64,000 nucleotides of DNA. Origin: Aestuariivirga litoralis (GTDB taxonomy: Bacteria > Pseudomonadota > Alphaproteobacteria > Rhizobiales > Aestuariivirgaceae). This document shows, in pieces, positions 43,921 through 52,038 of this stretch (position 1 is its first letter; each line of letters starts with the position of its first letter). The translations under genes were made by a program, and so were the position numbers. The notes under the pieces were generated by a model. It searched no databases. It saw only the letters and a list, made by a program, of their open reading frames with translations, and was not told the origin of the DNA. The DNA is taken from positions 372,001-436,000 of the forward strand of contig NZ_WAHS01000002.1 of NCBI RefSeq assembly GCF_015714715.1, in the 5' to 3' direction.

Positions 43921-43945
43921 GGAACAAATGCCGCACCCCGCTGTT
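43921..43945 (+). promoter_or_regulatory. EcfG-type promoter for ku-ligD
   Basis: GGAAC (43921-43925), 16 bases, TGTT (43942-43945), one base off CGTT. Only 3 bases separate its -35 element from that of the divergent DUF3309 promoter. The expected transcript starts about 27 bases before the ku ATG. Confidence 0.6.
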
Positions 43946-43978
43946 GTCCCACAGGACAATCAAGTGAGTGAGGGCGTC

Positions 43979-44815
43979 ATGCCAGGCAGGACATTCTGGA
44001 AAGGCCATTTGCGTTTGGCATTGGTGACCATCCCGGTGCAAATGGTGACCGCCACCAAGACCGATGCTGAAATTCACTTCCACCAGATCGACCGCGACAG
44101 CAAGAAACGCATCAAATATGTAAAGACCGCACCGGGCGTCGGCGAAGTGGCCAATGAAAACATCGTCAAGGGTTTTGAAGTCGAGCCTGGCAATTATGTG
44201 TTGCTGGAAGATGACGAGATTGATTCGCTGAAACTTGAAACCCGCCACACGATTGAGCTCACTGAATTTGTCGATGTTTGCGCCATTGATCCGCTTTATT
44301 TCGACCGGCCGTATTATCTTCTGCCAGATGGCGATGTGGCCGAAGAAGGCTTCCGCGTGATCCGCGATGCGCTGCGCGACGAAGGCAAGGCTGGCATTGG
44401 CCAGCTCACTTTGCGCGGTAAGGAAAACCTGATTTCATTGAAAGCCAGCGGTGCGGGCCTGCTGCTGGAAACGTTGCGCTATGAAAGTGAGATCAAGGAA
44501 GCCGATGACGTGTTCGCCGGCATAGGCAAATCCAAACTGAAACCCGAACTCACCGAAATGGCGCGCGATCTGATCGCCAAACGCACGACTAATTTTGATC
44601 CTTCCAAATTCAAGAACCATTATGCGGCCGCTTTGCGCGAACTGGTCAATGCCAAGCTGAAGCATGGCAAGGTGAAGGTGGATGACAATGAAGAAAAATC
44701 CGCCCCCGTGATCGACTTCATGGAGGCCCTGCGCAATTCCGTCGGCAAAGGCGAGAAGAAGAAAGCGGCGGCACCCGCAAAAACTGCAGCCAAGAAACGC
44801 GCCAAGGCGTCGTGA
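43979..44815 (+). CDS. ku: Non-homologous end-joining protein Ku
   Basis: Homodimeric ring protein that binds broken DNA ends and recruits LigD. 278 residues. MPGRTFWKGHLRLALVTIPV opens the Ku core beta-barrel; HFHQIDRDSKKRIKYVK, VLLEDDEIDSLKLETRHTIE and RPYYLLPDGDVAEEGFRVI are typical. The C-terminal tail is Lys/Ala-rich (KKKAAAPAKTAAKKRAKAS) and may bind DNA. ATG 43979 has GAGGG close upstream. Its stop overlaps the ligD start as TGATG. Confidence 0.95.
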   Translation: MPGRTFWKGHLRLALVTIPVQMVTATKTDAEIHFHQIDRDSKKRIKYVKTAPGVGEVANENIVKGFEVEPGNYVLLEDDEIDSLKLETRHTIELTEFVDVCAIDPLYFDRPYYLLPDGDVAEEGFRVIRDALRDEGKAGIGQLTLRGKENLISLKASGAGLLLETLRYESEIKEADDVFAGIGKSKLKPELTEMARDLIAKRTTNFDPSKFKNHYAAALRELVNAKLKHGKVKVDDNEEKSAPVIDFMEALRNSVGKGEKKKAAAPAKTAAKKRAKAS

Positions 44816-47253
44816 TGCGCGGCGGCATGCTGGCGGAATATGGCCGGAAGCGGAATTTCTCTGCCACCTCCGAGCCCAAGCCCGCGCACAAAAAACAAAA
44901 AGGCCGCAGCTTTGTCGTGCAACGCCACTGGGCTACACGGGAGCATTTTGATCTACGCCTTGAGATGAATGGCGTGATGGTGAGCTGGGCGGTGACACGC
45001 GGCCCCAGCGCCAACCCGGCCGACAAACGCCTGGCGGTGAAGGTGGAAGACCACCCTGTTTCCTATTCGGATTTTGAAGGCACGATCCCCAAGGGCCAAT
45101 ATGGTGGTGGCACCGTGATGGTGTGGGACCGGGGCGATTACACCCCGCTGGTCGATGATCTCGATGAAGCGTTGCGCGGGGGTAAGCTGAAAATCGAATT
45201 TCACGGCGAGCGCATGAAGGGCGGCTACGCACTTGTGCGCATGCATACGCGCGACAAGTCGCATGACAATTGGCTGCTGATCAAGGAGCGCGATGAATAT
45301 GCGGTGGGCAGCAGTAATCTTCCCGGCGAACACCTCACCAGTGTAAAGACTGGCCGCAACCGCGATGAGATCGCGGGCGGCACGCAAGTCTGGAAGACCA
45401 CGCCGACCAAAGGTGCCAGCAAGGAGCGTGCGGCCTTTGTGAAGCCGATGCTGTGCAAGCTGGTGGACGCGCCGCCCGATGGTGCGGCCTGGCTGCATGA
45501 AGACAAGTACGATGGCTACCGCATCCAGATCGTGAAGAATGGCGACACGATCCGCCTCTATAGCCGCGAGGGTTTGGACTGGACGGAGAAATTTCCCTCC
45601 ATCACAAAATCCGCTGCCAAGCTGAAGGCGGTTTCAGCCATCATCGATGGCGAGGCGGTTGTGTTCAACAAGAGCAAGGTCAGTGACTTTGGACAATTTG
45701 TTGCAGCACTGAAAGAGTCTCCAGCGCAGATTGAATACATGGCCTTCGATGCGCTGTTTTACGACGGCGCAGATTTGCGCCGTGAGAAACTGAGCGCCCG
45801 CAAGCTGGTGCTGGAAAAGCTGTTGCCCGCGAAGGATAAATACTTGCATCTCTCGCCCTTCACTCTGGGTGATGGCGCCAAGCGTTTCGCCAAAAGCCTG
45901 AAGGACGAGACCGAAGGCATCGTCTCCAAGCGCCTCGATTCAAAATATATTTCCGGGCGCGGTGATAGTTGGGTGAAGGCCAAGCATGGTACGCGCGAAG
46001 ATGTGGTGGTGGTTGGTTACACGCCTTCGACCAAAGGCCGGGCCTTTGGGGCTTTGGTGTCTGCAGTGGAGAACAAGAAGGCATTGGACTATTCTGGCCG
46101 CATCGGAACCGGTTTCAGCGTGGTGGAACAGAAGCGCCTTCTTGAAATACTGAAGGGCTTGGAACGCAAAGGCCCGCCGCCATCCTTGCGGAACGCACAG
46201 CTTGCACCGCGCGGCACCAAATGGGTTCAACCGGAATTGCGCGTTGAAGTCGCCATGGCGGGCTGGACGCCGGACCATCAATTGCGCCATCCTCGCTATC
46301 TGGCTTTGCGCGCAATGCCTGAAACGAAAGCCCCGGTGATGAAAGCTGAACCACCGAAGAAACCGAAAGCCGTTTCCAAATCCTCCACGCCTTTGGTGAT
46401 CACCCATGGTGACCGCGTGGTGTTTCCCGATGCCAAGATCACCAAGCAGCAGATCGCCGATTATTATGATGAAGTGGCCGAGCTCGTCCTGCCGCATCTG
46501 GCAGGCCGCCCGGTGAGCTTCGTGCGCGCACCCGAATCCATCGCCAAGGAAACCTTCTTTCAGCGCCACGCACTGAACGGCATGCGCGCCGGCATCGAGC
46601 GCGTGCCGGACCCGGAAGGCAAGCATGATGACTTCCTCGCCATCGCCGACAAATCCGGCCTGCGCAGCTGTGCACAATTCGGCATCGTGGAATTCCACGG
46701 CTGGGGATCGCATCTTCCGCATCTCGACAAGCCGGACCGCGTAGTCTTCGATCTTGACCCAGACGAGAATGTGGATTTTGCCGAAGTGAAACGCGCCGCC
46801 TTGCAATTGCGCGATATGCTGAAGGAGATTGGCCTTGCCAGCTGGCCGCTGCTGAGCGGCGGCAAAGGCGTGCATATCATTGCACCTCTCGATGGCACGC
46901 AGGACTGGGACATGATTGGCACTTTCACCAAGGGCATCGCCCGTGGCCTCGCCGAGCAGGACCCCAAGCATTTCATCGCCACCGCTTCAAAAGCGCAACG
47001 CAGCGGCAAGATCTATGTCGATTGGCTGCGCAACAAGATGACAGCAACGGCGATTGTGCCCTGGTCACTGCGGGCTCGCGCCACCGCCAGTGTGGCAGTG
47101 CCGATCACTTGGGAGGAGCTGCCGAATTTCAAATCAGCGGCGCGCTACACGATCAAGGATCACCCCAGCACGAATGCCTGGCGTGGTTTCTTCACTAAGA
47201 AACAGGCGATCCCCGCTGGCGCGATTGCCTTCCTGAAAAGCCGTTGGCCGTAA
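44815..47253 (+). CDS. ligD: Multifunctional DNA ligase LigD (phosphoesterase, ligase, polymerase)
   Basis: ATP-dependent end-joining ligase that works with Ku. 812 residues, domain order phosphoesterase, ligase, polymerase as in Pseudomonas. The 3'-phosphoesterase (about 20-170) has VQRHWATREHFDLRLEMNG; the ligase (about 205-490) has the KxDG nucleotidyl Lys in HEDKYDGYRIQ; the polymerase/primase (about 525-800) has VVFDLDPDE with the catalytic Asp pair and LLSGGKGVHII. ATG 44815 overlaps the ku stop; ATG 44827 is possible. Its stop nearly meets the convergent reductase gene. Confidence 0.96.
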   Translation: MRGGMLAEYGRKRNFSATSEPKPAHKKQKGRSFVVQRHWATREHFDLRLEMNGVMVSWAVTRGPSANPADKRLAVKVEDHPVSYSDFEGTIPKGQYGGGTVMVWDRGDYTPLVDDLDEALRGGKLKIEFHGERMKGGYALVRMHTRDKSHDNWLLIKERDEYAVGSSNLPGEHLTSVKTGRNRDEIAGGTQVWKTTPTKGASKERAAFVKPMLCKLVDAPPDGAAWLHEDKYDGYRIQIVKNGDTIRLYSREGLDWTEKFPSITKSAAKLKAVSAIIDGEAVVFNKSKVSDFGQFVAALKESPAQIEYMAFDALFYDGADLRREKLSARKLVLEKLLPAKDKYLHLSPFTLGDGAKRFAKSLKDETEGIVSKRLDSKYISGRGDSWVKAKHGTREDVVVVGYTPSTKGRAFGALVSAVENKKALDYSGRIGTGFSVVEQKRLLEILKGLERKGPPPSLRNAQLAPRGTKWVQPELRVEVAMAGWTPDHQLRHPRYLALRAMPETKAPVMKAEPPKKPKAVSKSSTPLVITHGDRVVFPDAKITKQQIADYYDEVAELVLPHLAGRPVSFVRAPESIAKETFFQRHALNGMRAGIERVPDPEGKHDDFLAIADKSGLRSCAQFGIVEFHGWGSHLPHLDKPDRVVFDLDPDENVDFAEVKRAALQLRDMLKEIGLASWPLLSGGKGVHIIAPLDGTQDWDMIGTFTKGIARGLAEQDPKHFIATASKAQRSGKIYVDWLRNKMTATAIVPWSLRARATASVAVPITWEELPNFKSAARYTIKDHPSTNAWRGFFTKKQAIPAGAIAFLKSRWP

Positions 47254-47255
47254 GC

Positions 47256-48209
47256 TCAGTCGCGAGGACGCGAAGCCTTATCGAGTGCTGCCAACTCATC
47301 CGACGTCAGTTTCAATTTCGCGGCCGCCACGAGATCACTGAGCTGGTTCTGGTTGGTCGCACTTGCAATGGCGGCGGCAACCGTGGGCCGCGTGACCAGC
47401 CAGGCCAAAGCCACTTGCGCGCTCGTCGCTTTGTGCGCTTCGGCCACAACAGCCAGCGCATCCAAAATCCGGAAGCCGCGCGGCGTGAGATAATTGGCCA
47501 TGCCACCACCACGCGCCGCACTCTTGGAAGAATCCGCTGCCGAGCGGTATTTGCCGCTGAGGAAACCATGCGCGAGTGAGAAATAAGTCAGCACCTTGAT
47601 GTCGCGTTTCTGGCACAACGGCAGAAGCTCTGATTCAAACGGCTCCCGCTCATAAAGATTATAAAGCGTCTGCAGCCCGGAGAACGCCGGCAAACCCTTG
47701 GCCGCGGCCGTATCCTGCATTTGCGCCAGCCGCTCGGCCGAATAATTCGAAGCCGCAATGGCCTTGATCTTTCCCTGGGCGATCAGTTTCTGGAACGCTG
47801 TCAGCGTTTCCTCTGGCGGCGTGACGTTGTCATCGTAGTGCACATAGTAAAGATCAATCGCCTCGATCTGCAGCCGCTTGAGTGAAGCTTCAACCGCTTT
47901 GGTCAGATAGGCCGCAGTGGCGTTGCCATTGGCGAATTCGCCCGGAGCGCCCGGAGCGCCGCCCTTGGTGTGAATGACCACCTCATTGCGCTTGCCCGTC
48001 TTCTTGAGCCATTTGCCGATTATAGTTTCAGACTCGCCGCCTTTGTTGCCGGAGCCCCAGTACGAATAGATATCAGCCGTATCAAACGTGTTGAGCCCGC
48101 CTGCCACTGCGGCATCAAGAATGGCGAAGGACGTGGCCTCGTCAATGCTCCAGCCAAAGACATTTCCGCCGATGACAATCTTCGGCACCTTGATTTCAAT
48201 ATTGCTCAC
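47256..48209 (-). CDS. Aldo/keto reductase
   Basis: A 317-residue NADPH-dependent aldo/keto reductase with a TIM-barrel fold. The catalytic set is visible: Asp and Tyr in FDTADIYSYWGSG, Lys in VVIHTKGG and His in LYYVHYDDN; the cofactor-binding SVAxATN-type segment is AAIASATNQNQLSDLVAA. It lies 13 bases downstream of the last sugar permease gene and may be part of the sugar operon, reducing or oxidising a pathway intermediate. Confidence 0.9.
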   Translation of the reverse strand: MSNIEIKVPKIVIGGNVFGWSIDEATSFAILDAAVAGGLNTFDTADIYSYWGSGNKGGESETIIGKWLKKTGKRNEVVIHTKGGAPGAPGEFANGNATAAYLTKAVEASLKRLQIEAIDLYYVHYDDNVTPPEETLTAFQKLIAQGKIKAIAASNYSAERLAQMQDTAAAKGLPAFSGLQTLYNLYEREPFESELLPLCQKRDIKVLTYFSLAHGFLSGKYRSAADSSKSAARGGGMANYLTPRGFRILDALAVVAEAHKATSAQVALAWLVTRPTVAAAIASATNQNQLSDLVAAAKLKLTSDELAALDKASRPRD

Positions 48210-48222
48210 GAGAAAACTCCGG

Positions 48223-49092
48223 TTATTTTACCGCACCTGCGGTGAGGCCCTTGATGATGTAGCGCTCAAGGAAAATGCCGATGATGATCAGCGGCAGAAT
48301 GGCTGCCGATGAAATCGCCGCCATCGACCACCAGGAAATGCCTTGCGAGCCCGTCTGGCTGGCGACCATCACAGGCAATGTCTTGGCATGGGTGGAGGTG
48401 AGCAGTGCTGCAAAGAAGTATTCATTCCAGCACAGGATCACCGCCAGGATGAAGGCCGCCACCATGCCGGGAAGTGCGATCGGCACAATGATCTTGAGGA
48501 AGGCACCCCAAGTGGAACAGCCATCAACGAGTGCGGCCTGCTCCAGCTCCAGTGGAATAGAGTCAAACTGGTCGCGCATGATCCAGATCACGATGGGCAG
48601 CACGGTGAGTGCGTAAATCAGGATGAGACCGAACAGCGAATCCAGCAGCGCCAGTTCCTTGTAGAGCACGAGGAAAGGCATCGCCAACACCACCGGTGGC
48701 AGGATCAGCTGCGACAGGAAGAAGAAGGAAATGTCCTGGTTCTTCCAGATCATCCATTTGTACTGGAAGCGCGACAGGCCGTAAGCCGCCATGCTGCCAA
48801 TGATCAGCGCCAGTGCTGAACCGCCGAAAGATGCGAGGATCGAATTCTTAAAGCGCAGCAGGAATTCCGTGCGCGGCGTGGAGTCAGTGAAGATCGTATC
48901 CGGCGAAAGCCCGATGGCGCGCAAGCCCAGCCAACTCGGCGTGAACTGCCAGTAAGGCACGATATTGCCTAGTTGCACATCCTTGGCCACTTTGAACGTG
49001 GTGCTGAAGGTCCAATAGATCGGGAACAAGGCAATCAGCGTCCAGACCAGAAGGGCGGCGTAGATGAGCGCTTTCTTGAGGGCTGATGGCAT
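48223..49092 (-). CDS. Carbohydrate ABC transporter permease, MalG-like
   Basis: A 289-residue inner-membrane permease with six membrane helices, of the CUT1 family. The EAA loop that docks the ATPase is EQAALVDGCSTWGAFLKIIVPI (about 195-216), with Gly at the expected position. MPSALKKALIYAALLVWTLI begins the first helix. It pairs with the MalF-like gene 3 bases upstream and the UgpC-type ATPase further up. The transported sugar is unknown. Confidence 0.92.
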   Translation of the reverse strand: MPSALKKALIYAALLVWTLIALFPIYWTFSTTFKVAKDVQLGNIVPYWQFTPSWLGLRAIGLSPDTIFTDSTPRTEFLLRFKNSILASFGGSALALIIGSMAAYGLSRFQYKWMIWKNQDISFFFLSQLILPPVVLAMPFLVLYKELALLDSLFGLILIYALTVLPIVIWIMRDQFDSIPLELEQAALVDGCSTWGAFLKIIVPIALPGMVAAFILAVILCWNEYFFAALLTSTHAKTLPVMVASQTGSQGISWWSMAAISSAAILPLIIIGIFLERYIIKGLTAGAVK

Positions 49093-49095
49093 CGC

Positions 49096-50202
49096 CTATT
49101 CCTGCCGCTGCATGTAGCGCGAGGCCAGCTTCAACAGAAGCATGATGAAAATGATGATGAAGATCAGATAGGCTTCGGCCACCATCGTGCCGTAACCTAC
49201 ATTCGACCGGTCCTTATATTCGCGGAAGATGAAGCTGGACACAGTATCAGTCGCACCACCCGGCCCGCCGGATGTGGTGTTGATCACAATGTCTGCCAGC
49301 TTCAGCTGGAAAATGATGCGCAGGATGATCGTGGTGACACTCACCGGCAGCATCAGCGGGAAAGTGATCTCCCAGAAGCCCGACCATGCGCCAGCCCCAT
49401 CCACCTTCGCCGCCTCCTGCACTTCTTTCGACAGCGCCTGCAGGCCAGCGAGGATCAGGATCATCATGAAGGGAATCCACACCCAGGCATCCATCGCCGC
49501 CAGCGTGGCTTTGGCCAGCCACGGCGTGGTGAGCAACGAGGGATTTTCCCAGCCCAGATGCCGCAGGAAATTGGTGACCGGCCCGAAGCGGAATTCCAGC
49601 ATCGACTTGCCGATCATCCAGCTCACCGCCACAGGCGAAAGCATGAAGGGCAGAAGGAAGGCCACGCGGAAAAACCGCTGGCCCTTGATGTCGGCATTCA
49701 GCAGCAGTGCCAGGCCAAAGGCGATGACATATTGCACCAGCACAGTGCCCACATAGAAGATCATGTTGAATAGCGCGTTCCACACGCGCTCATCGCCGAT
49801 CATTTGGTAAAAATTGGTAAGCCCGTTGAAATGCTGGCCGCTGGCCGACGCCAAGTTCCAGTCACTGAAGGCAATATAGAGTCCGAAGAATGTCGGGAAG
49901 ATCACCATCGCCACGGTGAAAAACACCGCCGGCAAGACAAACAGCGCGCGCCAGCCCACCTCGCCGTAGCGCAGGATATTCCCGGCGCAGAGCAGCACGC
50001 TCCACAACCCGAAACCGACGAAAATCGGAAACCAGGTCTCAAAACCAAAACTGGTAAGGCCGGCGGCAAACAAAGTCTGCAGCGCCACGGCAACGAAGAA
50101 CACAAATGTCCCTACCCGCATCGCCCAGGTCCCGAGGGCTTGGCGGCTGGCAGAGACGGATGCGATGACTGCATCGCGGCCTGAAGTGATGTCGTTGCTC
50201 AT
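49096..50202 (-). CDS. Carbohydrate ABC transporter permease, MalF-like
   Basis: A 368-residue permease, longer than usual CUT1 partners because of an N-terminal extension with about two extra membrane helices before VVALQTLFAAGLTSFGF and ILRYGEVGWRALFVLPAVFF. The EAA loop is VQEAAKVDGAGAWSGFWEIT (about 260-280). It follows the binding-protein gene after a strong hairpin, so its level is probably lower than that of the binding protein. Confidence 0.92.
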   Translation of the reverse strand: MSNDITSGRDAVIASVSASRQALGTWAMRVGTFVFFVAVALQTLFAAGLTSFGFETWFPIFVGFGLWSVLLCAGNILRYGEVGWRALFVLPAVFFTVAMVIFPTFFGLYIAFSDWNLASASGQHFNGLTNFYQMIGDERVWNALFNMIFYVGTVLVQYVIAFGLALLLNADIKGQRFFRVAFLLPFMLSPVAVSWMIGKSMLEFRFGPVTNFLRHLGWENPSLLTTPWLAKATLAAMDAWVWIPFMMILILAGLQALSKEVQEAAKVDGAGAWSGFWEITFPLMLPVSVTTIILRIIFQLKLADIVINTTSGGPGGATDTVSSFIFREYKDRSNVGYGTMVAEAYLIFIIIFIMLLLKLASRYMQRQE

Positions 50203-50205
50203 CGA

Positions 50206-50243
50206 AACAAAAATGCCCCTCCGCTCACTATGAGCGAAGGGGC
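50206..50243 (-). terminator. Intercistronic hairpin after the binding-protein gene
   Basis: GCCCCTCCGCTCA (50215-50227) pairs with TGAGCGAAGGGGC (50231-50243): 13 bp with one mismatch and a 3-base loop. On the minus strand it is followed by TTTTTGTTT. This layout partly stops transcription and protects the upstream mRNA end. Confidence 0.8.
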
Positions 50244-50250
50244 GTGTCGA

Positions 50251-51891
50251 TTACAAGCCCAGAGAAGCTTTATAGAGCTTGATCTGGCTGTCACGGCCCA
50301 GCTGGTCCGTGATCTTTTCCCAGGCAGCGGCGATCTGGTCAGCACCTTCCTGCACCTTCACCTTGCCAGCATAGATCTGGGCGAGGATGTCCTCGGCCGT
50401 GCTGTAATACTGGAAGATGCCGGGAATGCGCGGCTCAACAGCACCGTTCGGGTGGTTGTAGGAGTTGAACTGCGAGTCGAGATAGTTCGAGATGAAGGCC
50501 TTGTCGTAACCGGCATTCACCCATTCATCCACATTGTGCTGGCTGTTGCGGTAGCACTGGAAGCCCGAAGGATAGGCTGCCATCCACAGCGCGATGTCCT
50601 TGCCGCCGAGATGGGCAGCCAGCGACCAGGCCGCCTTATGCTTCTTCTCATCGGCATCGACACGCGCCATCACATAAACGCCCCAGCCGAGATAGGCCAG
50701 GTTGGGAGAATAGTTCGGGCCCGAGGCCAGCTTGTCCCACTTGCCCGTCTTGGCGTTATAGACGTCATCCGAACCCGGCAGGATGTCGAATGCGGTCTTG
50801 CCCTGGATGACCGACGAGTCATTGGTGTTGACGTTCGAACCAATGTCACCCCACCACGACAGCATCGAACCGGTGCCGGCGAGGAATTGCTGGAAGCCCG
50901 TCGTGCCCGGATCAGCATTGAGCTGGTCAGCCGGTTCCGAAGGCAGGCAATCCACCACGTCCTGAATGGCGCGCACGAAGGCCGGGTTGTTGACGCGCGG
51001 CTTCATCGTGTCGGCATCGAACAGCCAGGCCTTGTCGTCTGGATGCTTGGCATAGGCGGTGGCGCGCGACTCGAGGAAGTAGAAGCCGAAGCCGCCCCAG
51101 CCCTTGCACGGGTCGAGATAGCCATAGGCATCCTGGCCGCCGATCTTCTTGCCCTTGAGGAACTTGGTGGCGGCATTGACCTGCTGCCAGGTCTTCGGCA
51201 CGCCCCATGGTTCCTTGTTGCCGGCCTTGGCCCATTCATCAGCCAGGCCCTTGTCGGCGAACACATCGGAACGATAATTGAAATTGTGGCAGTCACCGTC
51301 CACCGTCACGCGGTATTGCTTGCCATCCCAGGTGCCGACCGGCGGCTTGAGATAGTTCACGATGTCATCCATATCGAGCTGCTTCTTCACCCAATCCGGC
51401 ATGACCGAGGCAAGGCCCTTGCCGCACACGTCACCTTCAAACGGAGCGCCCATTTCGATCACGTCGAAATCGACGGTCTTGGTGGCGATCGATTGCTGCA
51501 GGCGGGCATTGTAGTCGGCCTGGGCAAGATCGATCCAGTTGATCTTCACACCGGTGTAGTCAGCCCAGGCCTTCGAGAGACCGCGGAACAGCACGTTGTG
51601 GACGTTCTGGTTGTTGAGACCCATGAAGGAAAGTTCCACGCCGGCAAATTCGCCCTGCTTGAACATTTCCTTCGTCGGCCCAAGGCACATTTCACCAACC
51701 TTTTGCCAATCGGCATCCGTAGGCTGGCCTTTGCCAACGCCCGGAATTTTCAGGATGGCAGCGCGCAGATCATCGGCTGCCGCTGCAGGGGTGGTGGTGG
51801 CTGCACCGGTCACGGCAACCGCACCGGCCGCCGCTGCTGTGCCCAGCAATTCGCGGCGATTCATGATCAGATTGTATTCTTGAACTTTCAT
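50251..51891 (-). CDS. Large Tat-exported carbohydrate ABC substrate-binding protein
   Basis: The periplasmic binding protein of the importer. 546 residues, about 120 more than common CUT1 binding proteins. The N terminus contains MNRRELLGTAAAAGAVAVTG, a Tat signal of 25-30 residues; the mature protein has aromatic-rich segments (KGWGGFGFYFLESRATAYA, SMLSWWGDIGSNV) fitting sugar stacking. ATG 51891 has GGGAG 6 bases upstream; ATG 51864 lies inside the signal. Tat export suggests it folds, perhaps with a bound metal, before export. Confidence 0.9.
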   Translation of the reverse strand: MKVQEYNLIMNRRELLGTAAAAGAVAVTGAATTTPAAAADDLRAAILKIPGVGKGQPTDADWQKVGEMCLGPTKEMFKQGEFAGVELSFMGLNNQNVHNVLFRGLSKAWADYTGVKINWIDLAQADYNARLQQSIATKTVDFDVIEMGAPFEGDVCGKGLASVMPDWVKKQLDMDDIVNYLKPPVGTWDGKQYRVTVDGDCHNFNYRSDVFADKGLADEWAKAGNKEPWGVPKTWQQVNAATKFLKGKKIGGQDAYGYLDPCKGWGGFGFYFLESRATAYAKHPDDKAWLFDADTMKPRVNNPAFVRAIQDVVDCLPSEPADQLNADPGTTGFQQFLAGTGSMLSWWGDIGSNVNTNDSSVIQGKTAFDILPGSDDVYNAKTGKWDKLASGPNYSPNLAYLGWGVYVMARVDADEKKHKAAWSLAAHLGGKDIALWMAAYPSGFQCYRNSQHNVDEWVNAGYDKAFISNYLDSQFNSYNHPNGAVEPRIPGIFQYYSTAEDILAQIYAGKVKVQEGADQIAAAWEKITDQLGRDSQIKLYKASLGL

Positions 51892-51967
51892 TTTTCTCTC
51901 CCAATGACTGTGCCCGGAGAAATTTTGCATCCTCTCTCGGCTTCAAAGTCAGTGGATACGTTACACC

Positions 51968-51986
51968 TTTGAAGCGTTTCGTCAAA
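51968..51986. promoter_or_regulatory. Candidate operator/promoter of the binding-protein gene
   Basis: TTTGA (51968-51972), 9 bases, TCAAA (51982-51986). On the minus strand the same segment holds TTGACG, with TAACGT 16 bases on as a possible -10. The GAAACG core resembles DeoR-type half sites. No regulator gene is in the operon. Confidence 0.4.
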
Positions 51987-52038
51987 CGTGATCATACCAG
52001 TTTTTGCTGCTCAAAAATGCTGCAACGCGAATGGCTGA

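Noticed and set aside
50230-51972. A 580-codon open frame on the plus strand opposite the binding-protein gene, and similar long antisense frames at 52093-53493, 16679-18118, 22829-24184 and 4592-5866.
   Set aside because: Each lies opposite a clear gene, has no recognisable domain and no ribosome site, and is explained by the high GC content of third codon positions on the real strand.
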